Below, in pieces: positions 44,701 through 48,021 of a stretch of DNA of 48,021 nt (position 1 is the stretch's first letter; the number at the start of each line of letters is the position of its first letter). The translations under genes were made by a program, and so were the position numbers. The DNA is from Gyrodactylus bullatarudis (Eukaryota; Platyhelminthes; Monogenea; Gyrodactylidea; Gyrodactylidae), in assembly GCA_012064415.1 (NCBI GenBank), contig SSNU01000351.1:1-48021 (forward strand), written 5' to 3'. The notes beneath the pieces are model-generated. The model was not told the DNA's origin, did no database searches, and saw only the letters and a program-made list of their open reading frames with translations.

Positions 44701-46202
44701 ATAATTTTTTTCAGATTTTTCTTCAAATGGTAAAGTGAGCAGCATGAGTAGGATTCCTGAAAATCTTTAACAAATTCTAATTCTTGATGAAAATATCGAG
44801 ATTTCTGTAAAAATCATAGATTCCCAACTTCATATCAATTAGCTTTAGTAAATATACAAAGAACAATATGTTAAAATCTGATTGGCATACTTTTTTCTTC
44901 AATATGCTCTCTACGTTTGCACAGCTAACAGATGATATTAAGAATTATCTCACTACAAGAAATTTGGTGCATTTTCGAAATTAAAAAATAGCTTAATTTT
45001 TATGTTTCTGACTGTTTTATGAAAAATATTCTTCAGGTTAGTATCATAAACTCTAAGTTTTACCGATTACAAATTCTTGCTCCCTAAGAGGTTTCAACAG
45101 GTTTCTCTATGCTCTCTTTCCATCGATCGACTCCTAAAATTCTCTTCAAGAAAACCCTCACATTCGTATCATTTTCTTTACAAATTATCTAGAGTTCATG
45201 TTTTCTTCAAAGGATTTTGATTTATTATGTGTCATCAGCTTGACTTCACAAAATCTCTCTTCATTTGACTGAATAATTTAGCTCATGATATCAAAAATTG
45301 AGTTCTCTAAGTTTTTTGTTTATTTTTATTCATAATTGTACTTTCGAAAGAACTGAAACGATCATTGAAATACCTAGAGAGAGTATAAAATAATTAAATC
45401 AAGATTAAAATGTCATCTGCTGGCCAAAATAAGAGAGATTAAAGGTCATTTTTATAGAATTTATCCCGAATAATCTTTTACAGATGATATACAGATTTCT
45501 TCTCAAGATACACTCCAAAAGGAAATCATAATGACATTTCTTCATCTTCTTCCACAAAAAAGCAGAAACCGAAAGGGATACAGGTCAACCCTATTAATTA
45601 ATTGTTAATAACCTTTTGTTTTTTTTTGAACAACTGTTCATCCAAAATAGAATTATTGTTATATTTTGGTTAGAGAGGCATCTTTTATAAAGGATTTGAA
45701 TAACGACTAAAAATTTTCGGACTAAACTCAATATTCATGCTATTCCTTTATATGGAAAGTATTGAGAGACGTTCCTTACCTTGAACCGGTATATCTTAAG
45801 ACAGTTTCTAACTGAGTGCCCAATGACTATGAAAATTATTTTGCTCCTAACTTTCTGGGGAAGAATATTGAGTTTTTGTCAGCTAGCTTTAGATAGAAAT
45901 TATTTCTTGATATTGATTTTATTCCATTTTAAATATAGGTTGGCTTCATTCGTCAATATCTAAAGGCATTAAAACAAATTTCAAATACAGAAGAGAGTGA
46001 TTGCGCTCGGTTTGTCAACAACATTCTCGGCCATGATGGCATATTTTTACTGAGAATTGTTTCCAGAAATTCGAGCGATCTCATCGCTCTAGATGTCACC
46101 GGTAATCTTTGGACTAATTATCGACGTGCTAAAATAACTGGAGCTGAAGAGGACATCAATAGATTTATTGAGTCGATCCATCGAGCTCCAGCCAATGTAT
46201 GA
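11571..46202 (+). CDS. Innexin gap-junction channel subunit, five coding exons joined (399 aa)
   Basis: Innexins form hexameric or octameric hemichannels in the plasma membrane that dock between cells as gap junctions passing ions and small molecules. The joined exons (11571-11721, 33157-33323, 35198-35670, 42697-42841, 45939-46202) give 399 residues, within the usual family length of about 360-420. Seen in order: short cytoplasmic N-terminus; TM1 (about 34-50); extracellular loop 1 with Cys56 and Cys74; the family motif YYQWV at 103-107; TM2 with conserved Pro121; cytoplasmic loop (about 129-189); TM3 (about 190-214); extracellular loop 2 with Cys250 and Cys269; TM4 containing FLWFWF (283-288); cytoplasmic tail (about 308-399). 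Two cysteines per extracellular loop is the family pattern. Introns are about 21.4, 1.9, 7.0 and 3.1 kb, all GT-AG. The sequence is closer to UNC-7/UNC-9 and lophotrochozoan innexins than to insect ones. No frame breaks were seen. A non-coding 5' exon cannot be excluded. The family call is very secure; the orthologue is not assigned. Confidence 0.95.
11849..12167. mobile_element. Foldback element, subfamily C, in innexin intron 1
   Basis: The left terminus GTTAATATGAAGATGGGG follows TA at 11847-11848. The right terminus CCCATCTTTATATTC is its diverged complement. The middle contains GGAATTCAGCGCTACATCGAG and GATCTGGATTCCAAAAAATC, also found at 1-205. The arms are diverged and shortened, so this is an old copy. 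It begins about 130 bp after the exon 1 donor. Confidence 0.65.
12168..14789. other. Innexin intron 1, section without recognised features
   Basis: AT-rich, with a TATATATA run near 12762-12774. Short open frames at 13884-14090 (plus) and 14291-14509 (minus) have no recognisable product. Confidence 0.45.
14790..15192. repeat. Foldback-related repeat E, copy 2
   Basis: The inner terminus AGCTATTCTCGATGATTTTT (14875-14894) is mirrored by AAATTTATCGAGAATAGCT (15160-15178). Between them lie GGGTGATCCAAGATCATTTC, the core TTTGTCTAATGATGATCCTG (14994-15003 onward) and TCAACAAAAATTTTCAACTC. The right part corresponds to 27200-27320. Confidence 0.5.
15193..17434. other. Innexin intron 1, section without recognised features
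   Basis: A hairpin GTTCTCT-GTGT-AGAGAAC lies at 15731-15748. The open frames at 16781-17385 are AT-driven and hydrophobic by composition, without a known domain. Confidence 0.45.
17435..18061 (-). repeat. Subfamily A foldback remnants with one terminus
   Basis: Two consecutive right-arm-like pieces. The first carries GCGAATTCGAATTCTTTGTCTAATTATGATCT (17437 onward). The second (17820-18061) runs through TTTTGATCCAAAATATCAG, ATCGATAGAAATTTTAAGC, AATTTTGGCCAAGCTCAATT, GCTCATTTCACTTTGGAATTC and the terminus TTGTCAACTAGGTT, followed by TA at 18062-18063. About 30 bp of subterminal sequence present in the 922-1660 element is missing, as also at 45846-45890. Confidence 0.55.
18678..18738 (-). repeat. 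Terminal fragment of a subfamily A foldback
   Basis: AATATTGAGTATTTTGTAAAAAA then AAATTCTCATCTTCATGTCAATTTT matches the last 55 bases of the 922-1660 element. The rest of the arm is absent. Confidence 0.6.
18739..20049. other. Innexin intron 1, section without recognised features
   Basis: No coding or repeat feature could be supported apart from the small hairpin at 20032-20046 beside the piggyBac-type end. Confidence 0.4.
20050..20072 (-). mobile_element. Isolated piggyBac-type terminus in innexin intron 1
   Basis: Read on the minus strand, TTAA (20073-20076) is followed by CCCTTTCGATGCCGGG, nearly the same as the left end of the element at 41522. I did not find its partner end upstream, so it is a solo or truncated element. 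The adjacent hairpin ACCTCTGTAAGAGGT at about 20032-20046 may belong to it. Confidence 0.45.
20101..20155. repeat. AT-only imperfect palindrome
   Basis: Fifty-three of the 55 bases are A or T; two cytosines interrupt it. The centre ATTATTTAATATTAAATAAT (20118-20137) is a perfect palindrome and the flanks are imperfectly symmetric. It could extrude a cruciform or simply be a TA/TTA microsatellite. Confidence 0.6.
20156..23297. other. Innexin intron 1, mostly featureless
   Basis: Apart from the possible terminus at 20861-20885, only a decayed subfamily A-like piece (about 23160-23297: AATTCCAAGATGAAATGAGCC, then TATCGATTTCGAAGATTTGAAAC) was noticed. No exon-like open frame was found. Confidence 0.4.
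20861..20885 (-). mobile_element. Possible pogo/Tigger-like terminus
   Basis: On the minus strand TA is followed by CAGTTGAACCTCTATAAAAA, a close fit to common pogo/Tigger-type termini. A candidate partner is TACCGGAACCTCTGTAAG near 20028-20046, which would define a non-coding element of about 850 bp. That pairing is weak because the outermost bases differ. Confidence 0.4.
23298..24370. repeat. Large, nearly identical inverted repeat (arms 327 and 294 bp, spacer 452 bp)
   Basis: The left arm 23298-23624 and the right arm 24077-24370 are reverse complements. They are identical in every part I compared except for about 33 extra bases in the left arm (an insert rich in TTATTA near 23492-23525). 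The same 40-residue translation, beginning MISSFDKIPW, appears on the minus strand in the left arm and on the plus strand in the right arm. Neither arm looks like a real gene. The left arm starts inside an old subfamily A-like segment (TTCGAAGATTTGAAACAATTAC). It lies in innexin intron 1, so the pre-mRNA would fold into a long hairpin. Confidence 0.9.
24371..25952. other. Innexin intron 1, section without recognised features
   Basis: A CCAAT box at 25655-25659 and a GCGTCATAACGCG motif near 25570 were noted. No gene was seen. Confidence 0.35.
25953..26402. repeat. Near-perfect inverted repeat (146-bp arms, 158-bp loop)
   Basis: The left arm 25953-26098 and right arm 26257-26402 are reverse complements with one mismatch seen (GTTAACTC against GTTGACTC). 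The arms start ACTTGGATGAAATTTCG and end at TTTTGAACGTT. The AT-rich loop has no coding sequence. It shares no obvious sequence with the subfamily A-C foldbacks and shows no clear target duplication. It lies in innexin intron 1. Confidence 0.9.
26545..26620. promoter_or_regulatory. Cluster of three CCAAT motifs
   Basis: ATTGG at 26549-26553 and CCAAT at 26571-26575 and 26613-26617 occur within 70 bases, in a locally less AT-rich patch. This could mark a promoter or enhancer in intron 1, or the end of a mobile element. No open frame follows. Confidence 0.2.
26940..27325. repeat. Foldback-related repeat E, copy 3
   Basis: AAAAATGACCGAATAAGAG, AGACTTTCGCGCATAAATGG, CTAAAATCTCCACGACTATTTTC and TATCGGTGATCCAGAAAAATAA follow the order of 6630-6760. 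The later part (GCTCGAATTTAAAATTTCTC, then CCAAATTCATCGAGAATAAC) follows 15090-15178. It therefore bridges copies 1 and 2. Confidence 0.55.
27326..28019. other. Innexin intron 1, nothing recognised
   Basis: AT-rich, with no supported feature. Confidence 0.4.
28020..28300. repeat. Decayed subfamily B-like foldback segment
   Basis: AAATCCTATTTTTCGAGCTTTGAACTGAAAATTTTTATCAATTTGAAAGTGA resembles 44466-44515 of the better-kept copy. Termini are not visible. Confidence 0.4.
28301..29164. other. Innexin intron 1, nothing recognised
   Basis: A minus-strand open frame of 78 codons at 28385-28621 has no recognisable product. Nothing else was seen. Confidence 0.4.
29165..29420. repeat. Decayed foldback with two inverted cores
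   Basis: TTTGAAGCAATTAAATGCTATATTTTGGATCAACAATAAACAAA (29240-29290) is mirrored by TTATTGTTGATCCCAAATATCAGTATTAAAG (29370-29400). This is the inner part of a subfamily A-like foldback with a loop of about 90 bases. Confidence 0.5.
29790..30018 (-). repeat. Right arm of a subfamily A foldback
   Basis: TTTAATTGCTTCAAATATTCG, AAAATTGGCCTAATTTCTG, TGTGGGATTCAAAAGATAACC and CTGAAAAATATTGAGTTTTTTTGTAAAAT occur in the order of 1410-1630. The outermost terminus is missing. Confidence 0.5.
30410..30660 (+). repeat. Left arm of a subfamily A foldback
   Basis: TA (30408-30409) is followed by AAGCAAGTTGACATGAAG and then TACAAAAAACTCGATATTTTTCTCC, TTAATGGAATGAGCTAATAAG, TTCAATCTGACCAAAA, TTTCCACTTTTTCAACTTTTG and ATCGATTTCGATGATTCGAAGCAGTCAAG. 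The right arm is absent. Confidence 0.65.
30661..31344. other. Innexin intron 1, faint pogo-like motifs
   Basis: TTGACCTCATCCGATATAACGAC at 31053-31075 and ATTGAGGTCGTCTGATAAG at 30973-30991 recall pogo/Tigger ends. They do not pair as an inverted repeat, so no element is called. Confidence 0.25.
31345..32322. mobile_element. Subfamily B foldback element in innexin intron 1
   Basis: The left end GGTTCGATATGGAGATGAGAA (about 31357) is mirrored by TTCCCAACTCCATATCAATC and CAACTT at the right end, followed by TA at 32323-32324. Inner arms carry AATCCTACTCATGATGCC and its inverted partner CATGAGTAGGATT. The paired cores are CAGGATCACAATAAGACAAG (31952-31971) and CTTGTCTTATTGTGATCCTG (32134-32153). 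The left outer arm is enlarged or disrupted by unrelated sequence (31400-31720), so the element is not symmetric overall. Confidence 0.65.
32323..33156. other. End of innexin intron 1
   Basis: Pyrimidine-rich AT sequence leads into the exon 2 acceptor. A short open frame at 32338-32553 has no recognisable product. Confidence 0.45.
33157..33323 (+). CDS. Innexin coding exon 2 (residues 51-106, extracellular loop 1)
   Basis: The acceptor TTTCAG ends at 33156 and the donor GTAAGA starts at 33324. The 167-nt exon completes Gly51 and ends in phase 0 after Trp106. It encodes most of extracellular loop 1: KPIQCWVPQEF carries Cys56, and ENICWVQNTYF carries Cys74, the two cysteines expected for disulfides that stabilise the docking loop. 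It ends with YYQW, the first part of the family hallmark YYQWV. A possible N-glycosylation sequon (Asn85-Glu-Thr) lies in the loop. Reading past the donor gives an unrelated short tail and a stop, as expected for intron. Confidence 0.95.
33692..33975 (+). repeat. Left half of a subfamily C/B foldback in innexin intron 2
   Basis: GCTAATATGAAGCGTGGAATTTATAA, ATCTAGATCATGAGGCCCACTTTC, AAATATGGCATATTTCAATTCTCG and GTGATCAAAAGTTGATTTTTAGAATCACTAATAAAC run in the order of the inverted 1-205 copy and of 31770-31965. Confidence 0.55.
34006..34140 (-). repeat. Coding-like repeat D, copy 2, in innexin intron 2
   Basis: Same family as 5401-5513. The minus strand is open across the whole repeat, with the conserved blocks RKSVFGLKRTDE and NIFEEIRQLMSS and a longer middle (SKALFTKTNLSLVLSSSM). 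It lies antisense inside the innexin gene, between a subfamily C piece (33692-33975) and a subfamily A foldback (34201-34619). No start codon or splice sites are convincing, so a functional gene is not claimed. Confidence 0.5.
34201..34619. mobile_element. Short subfamily A foldback with almost no loop, in innexin intron 2
   Basis: The left arm (about 34203-34373) and right arm (about 34407-34600) are reverse complements around a loop of roughly 33 bases. The pair includes CGATATTTTTCTCCGGATTC and GAATCCGGAGAAAAATATCG, and CACCTAATTTCCACTTTTTC and GAAAAAGTGGAAATTAGGTG. The right terminus is GTCAACTAGCTTT; the left terminal 20 bases are missing. Compared with 922-1660 the inner part with the core has been deleted. 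Confidence 0.75.
35198..35670 (+). CDS. Innexin coding exon 3 (residues 107-263 and two bases of codon 264)
   Basis: This is the largest exon, 473 nt. The acceptor ATTTCAG ends at 35197. It encodes TM2 (VAIVMAGQAMMAWVPYIMW, with the conserved proline at 121), the cytoplasmic loop rich in Arg, Glu and Ala (129-189), TM3 (about 190-214, RITLLFLLVRFLF) and the first half of extracellular loop 2 up to FPRVTYC (Cys250). FPRVT-x-C is typical of non-insect protostome innexins. It ends in phase 2 before GTGAGT at 35671; reading through hits a stop at once. An internal Met at 35210 is residue 111 and is not a start. Confidence 0.96.
35671..36219. other. Start of innexin intron 3, nothing recognised
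   Basis: AT-rich, with TAGATTA/TAATTAGA motifs around 35790-35920 and no supported feature. Confidence 0.45.
36220..36490. repeat. Decayed subfamily A foldback in innexin intron 3
   Basis: AAGACTCAGTATTTTTCTCCGGATGATC at the left, and TTTGTATAATGTTAATCCCAAATATCAGTATTTAATCGC and ATTCAAAAATTGGATC at the right, follow the family order. The termini are gone. Confidence 0.45.
36491..37564. other. Innexin intron 3, nothing recognised
   Basis: An open frame of 75 codons at 36944-37171 has no recognisable product. Confidence 0.45.
37565..37670 (+). repeat. Left-terminal fragment of a subfamily A foldback
   Basis: GGTTAGTTCATATGGCGATGAGAATTC then GGCTCAATATTTTTCTCC is a diverged terminus of the family. 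Similarity fades after about 37640. Confidence 0.45.
37671..38519. other. Innexin intron 3, nothing recognised
   Basis: AT-rich, with no supported feature. Confidence 0.45.
38520..38600 (+). repeat. Left-terminal fragment of a subfamily A foldback
   Basis: TA (38518-38519) is followed by AATTGTTGACATGAAGATGG, then GAATTTACTATTATCCTG and AATCTCAATATTTGTC. It lies about 300 bp before a better-kept copy in the same orientation. Confidence 0.55.
38816..39262 (+). mobile_element. Left arm and core of a subfamily A foldback in innexin intron 3
   Basis: TA at 38814-38815 is followed by AAACTAATTGACATGAAG, then the full left arm through TTCCACTTTTTCAAG, CGATGATTCAAAGCAGTCAAG and the core GGATCAACATTAGACGTAG (39074 onward). 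The inverted core TTCTTCGTTTAATGTTGA (39239-39256) starts the right arm, which is then cut off. The minus-strand open frame 39057-39443 overlaps it and is explained by the repeat. Confidence 0.7.
39263..41521. other. Innexin intron 3, mostly featureless
   Basis: A patch at 40145-40265 is rich in AATTA and TAATTA motifs (homeodomain-type core sites, common by chance here). GCAATGCAATGCAATGCGGG lies at about 40290-40311. No gene was seen. Confidence 0.4.
41522..41729. mobile_element. Short TTAA-flanked piggyBac-type non-autonomous element (about 208 bp)
   Basis: The left end is TTAA (41518-41521) followed by CCCTTTCGGTGCCGA. The right end is the inverted counterpart TCGGCACCGAGAAAG running into TTAA at 41730-41733, with the expected terminal GGG mutated. 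The interior has no coding potential. It sits in intron 3 of the innexin gene. The terminal sequence is shared with the TTAA-flanked end at 20072 in intron 1. Confidence 0.6.
41734..42696. other. End of innexin intron 3
   Basis: A TATATATATATA run lies near 42341-42356. A 69-codon open frame at 42057-42266 has no recognisable product. Confidence 0.45.
42697..42841 (+). CDS. Innexin coding exon 4 (residues 264-312, loop 2 end and TM4)
   Basis: The acceptor TTTTAG ends at 42696 and the donor GTGAGT starts at 42842. Its first base completes Ser264. The exon encodes YTLQCVLPVNYF, with Cys269 as the second cysteine of extracellular loop 2, then EKVYVFLWFWF, the strongest innexin signature, and the rest of TM4 through FFLC (about 280-307). 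It ends in phase 0 after Arg312. It is 145 nt, and its boundaries are fixed by phase on both sides. Confidence 0.95.
43060..43185. repeat. Internally deleted subfamily A foldback in innexin intron 4
   Basis: GAATTCTAAAACGGAATGAGCTAATAAG is joined to CAGTGAACTTCTGCAGCTGAATTCGAA and the core TTTGTCTAATGTTGATCCC (43132-43150). CAGTGAACTTCTGCAGCTGAATTC is shared with 39211-39236, so the two copies share this interior sequence. Confidence 0.55.
43186..44285. other. Innexin intron 4, nothing recognised
   Basis: A 70-codon open frame at 43638-43850 has no recognisable product. No repeats were delimited. Confidence 0.4.
44286..44845. mobile_element. Complete 560-bp subfamily B foldback, TA target duplication, in innexin intron 4
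   Basis: The termini AAGTTGGTTGATATGAAG and CTTCATATCAATTAGCTT are inverted and flanked by TA at 44284-44285 and 44846-44847. The arms pair across nearly the whole length: AGGAATCCTACTCATGCTGC with GCAGCATGAGTAGGATTCCT, and TTTTTCGAACTTTGAGCTGAA with TTCAGCTCAAAGTTCGAAAAA. The loop near 44536-44640 holds AGGATCAAGATTAGACAAGAAA. There is no coding sequence. Confidence 0.85.
44846..45845. other. Innexin intron 4, nothing recognised
   Basis: AT-rich, with no supported feature before the foldback end at 45846. Confidence 0.4.
45846..45890 (-). repeat. Foldback terminus close to the exon 5 acceptor
   Basis: CTAACTTTCTGGGGAAGAATATTGAG then TTTTTGTCAGCTAGCTTTA matches 1602-1625 joined to a terminus, with the same subterminal gap of about 30 bases seen at 18030-18063. 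The following GATAGAAAT is also shared with 18064-18072. The innexin exon 5 acceptor is only 48 bases further on. Confidence 0.5.
45939..46202 (+). CDS. Innexin coding exon 5 (residues 313-399, cytoplasmic tail and stop)
   Basis: The acceptor AAATATAG ends at 45938; the exon opens in phase 0 and closes with TGA at 46200-46202. It encodes VGFIRQYLKAL and the conserved tail segment FVNNILGHDGIFLLR, followed by NSSDLIALDVTGNLW. This matches the FV-x-x-xLxxDGxFxLR pattern of nematode and lophotrochozoan innexins. The last 25 residues, ending APANV, are not recognisable. A fragment of a foldback repeat ends about 48 bp upstream of this exon. Confidence 0.93.
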   Translation, partial: VGFIRQYLKALKQISNTEESDCARFVNNILGHDGIFLLRIVSRNSSDLIALDVTGNLWTNYRRAKITGAEEDINRFIESIHRAPANV

Positions 46203-47357
46203 ACAGATAAGAAAAACAATGATTCTCATCAAGTCCCAATGTGCCTTAGTAATTTTTCTGAATCAAATCATAAACTCCGGAATGATACAATCCGGCCCTC
46301 CTCATAAAAAATTCAACAAGACCCTTCCTCCATTAAACCTTTCCTCACAAAATGTACAGTTAAAAAGCTGGTTGAATCTTTAATTTCACCTGCCTTCCAC
46401 TCCTGAAAAAAAAAATAAATCTCAATATCATTCCCGATAATTCAAGAAAAACGAGAAAATACTCCAGAACAAACTCTAATTTTTTATGTCTATTATTGTT
46501 TTAGGATTTATAAAATATTGCTCTGTAAATAAGGTAATAAGAGAAGTATATAATATAATACTTGTAGGATGTAAATCTCGAAATAATTACCCCATCCCTT
46601 CCTTATTCAATGCAAAACATGTGAAGAAAATCCCCTTTGGAGGCCTGTGAAAAGCTTCTCTTGACGTGTTAGTTACAACCCAGTTCACCTTAACGACAAT
46701 AAAAAAATTAGGAAAACTTGGCCCATTTTCACAATCATTAAATTTCTTGATTTCATGTAAAAAGAACAATTGAAAATTTATCAAAACATTCACGATGAGA
46801 TGATCATCTCGAAGCTGAAACCCAGAGATTGTTACAAAAAATAAAGTTCATTTATTGTTTATGAGTCAGTAGGTGTATTCTAAGAAGAAGATATCAAATA
46901 ATGTATAAAAATAAAAAAAATGTCAAACCATTTTTTCTTTTTAATGCATCTACTTGGGAGTAGATTTGTTAAATAATCATTAAAATACCACTACGATATT
47001 TTATTAAATATAAAATTTATTATGTTAGTACCTACTTAAAAGTATATAGTTGTCTAGAAAGATTAAAATACTTTATTTAGACGATCTCTTACTAAATATA
47101 AATGGGCCAAATTCAATCTTGATAACAAGTCCTCGATGTCAACTGAATTTTTTCGCAAGAAAAAATAAATCATTAGCAGAAAAGACTATCCTTCTATCAA
47201 GTTTTAAGTAGAGCCTCAAGACTCGGACATTCTCGTTTGCAGATATGGTTACAGTAGTAGGCCATATTGCGAGTTTGGTTACTTTTTTACATTGGATTTG
47301 CTGACCCGTAAAAACTAATTCACTTTTATTTACACTTTTGTAATGCAAAATTTTAAA
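46203..47357. other. Innexin 3' UTR and downstream DNA
   Basis: The proximal part should be 3' UTR. The minus-strand open frames at 46587-46793 and 47139-47348 have no recognisable product. No second gene was seen. Confidence 0.45.
46414..46845 (+). promoter_or_regulatory. Candidate polyadenylation signals of the innexin transcript
   Basis: Two AATAAA hexamers follow the stop codon, at 46414-46419 (about 212 bases after the stop) and 46840-46845 (about 640 bases after). In DNA this AT-rich such hexamers are common by chance, so which is used, if either, cannot be decided from sequence. Confidence 0.35.
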
Positions 47358-47359
47358 TA

Positions 47360-47382
47360 CAGTGAACTCTCTAATAATTGTA
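47360..47382 (+). mobile_element. Possible pogo/Tigger-like terminus beside the piggyBac copy
   Basis: TA (47358-47359) is followed by CAGTGAACTCTCTAATAATTG, similar to CAGTGGAACCTCTATAA-type ends. It lies less than 100 bp from the piggyBac terminus at 47453, with no recognised partner. Confidence 0.35.
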
Positions 47383-47448
47383 TATAAAAAAGACCAACTC
47401 GATAAAAAAATTACCCTCTGCTATAAAGTAGTCGTATTAAAATTGTAA

Positions 47449-47469
47449 TTAACCCTTGCATTGGACCCC
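47449..47469 (-). mobile_element. 3' terminus of the piggyBac copy: TTAA target site plus CCC end
   Basis: TTAA at 47449-47452 is followed by CCCTTGCATTGG. A TTAA target duplication abutting a CCC terminus is the signature of piggyBac transposons. It lies only about 120 bp past the last recognisable transposase codon, so the C-terminal half of the transposase is deleted in this copy. An AATAAA on the minus strand lies in between, near 47540. Confidence 0.6.
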
Positions 47470-47588
47470 AAACTCTGATTATAATTATCAAATACTATTA
47501 TTATTAACCTATCAGAACTCTAGAAAGTACAAAAATAAATTTATTAGTGGAAATAGATAAATTATTCTAATTTTGGTATTTTACAAAA

Positions 47589-48021
47589 GCATTGATCGCA
47601 AATAATCTGGCCATGTTCTTGGCAGGTTGACCATTTTCTTCACCAATGTAAATATCCGCATTCACTAAATAGGAGTTTTTGGCATCGCATATCGCCCTAA
47701 ATCTTTAATCCATATTTACCGGGCTTAGAAGGCATGTAAACTTTAAAAGGACACCTTCCTCTAAAACTAATGAGTTGTTCATCATAGTAATTTGTTCCGA
47801 AGGAATATAAGATTTTTGACAGTTTTCCAAGAATTTCTGGAACATCATTCTTACGGGAGCCAACTTATCTCGATCATCTCCGGTATTTCTATTTAGCTTA
47901 TTATCGAAACGAATAAATTGTTTGATAACACAATATCTGGAATATGACAGGACTCTGTGAATAGGGTATTTACTATCTTCATCCCAAAGCTCTGACAGAT
48001 CCATATTTCTTTGTTTACTGA
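47589..48021 (-). pseudogene. Broken piggyBac-family transposase, partial, runs off the window edge
   Basis: Read on the minus strand from the window edge, one frame stays open from 48021 to 47705. It gives SKQRNMDLSELW at the edge, then FIRFDNKLNRN, DKLAPVRMMFQKFLENCQK and SYIPSEQIT. This is the classic first part of a piggyBac (DDE_Tnp_1_7) transposase domain. A frame change then gives PFKVYMPSKPGKYGLKI, and another gives AICDAKNSYLVNADIYIGEE, both family-typical, so there are at least two frameshifts. The position that normally carries the first catalytic Asp (T-x-DE) reads MMNNSL, so that Asp appears lost. Similarity stops near 47589, before the rest of the catalytic core and the Cys-rich C-terminus. 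The upstream part lies outside the window. A domesticated gene is unlikely given the frame breaks. Confidence 0.88.

Noticed and set aside
1..48021. CRISPR array, bacterial contamination, or retroviral/LTR element
   Set aside because: No regularly spaced direct repeats, no bacterial-type dense coding, and no reverse transcriptase, integrase or paired direct LTRs were seen.

Overview
This is an AT-rich stretch of animal nuclear DNA dominated by intron sequence and repeats. One protein-coding gene can be assembled with confidence: an innexin (invertebrate gap-junction channel subunit) on the + strand. It has five coding exons at 11571-11721, 33157-33323, 35198-35670, 42697-42841 and 45939-46202. 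Together they give 1200 nt, or 399 residues plus a stop. All four junctions have GT/AG ends and compatible phases. Intron lengths are about 21.4, 1.9, 7.0 and 3.1 kb.

Organism: a protostome invertebrate with a repeat-rich, AT-rich genome and long introns. Innexins restrict it to animals. The first extracellular loop (KPIQCW..., ENICWVQNTYF), the YYQWV motif and the C-terminal FVNNILGHDGIFLLR segment resemble nematode UNC-7/UNC-9 and lophotrochozoan innexins more than insect ones. I cannot name a species.

Layout: 1-11570 is upstream, non-coding and repeat-rich. It holds a complete 739-bp foldback element at 922-1660 and three tRNA-derived, SINE-like pieces. The 21-kb intron 1 (11722-33156) holds many decayed foldback elements and two strikingly young inverted repeats (23298-24370 and 25953-26402). 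Much of intron 2 is repeat. Introns 3 and 4 carry more foldback copies, a small TTAA-flanked piggyBac-type element (41522-41729), and a foldback end about 50 bp before the last exon. Beyond the gene, 46203-47357 has no recognisable gene. From 47453 to the window edge lies a broken piggyBac transposase copy on the minus strand.

The most unusual content is a superfamily of foldback elements flanked by TA, with termini like AACCTAATTGACATGAAG. Its diverged subfamilies keep a common internal core (TTGTCTAATGTTGATCC and its complement). Many copies lie in the introns of the innexin gene, so its pre-mRNA should contain several long hairpins. No CRISPR array, rRNA, intact tRNA or prokaryotic-type operon was seen.
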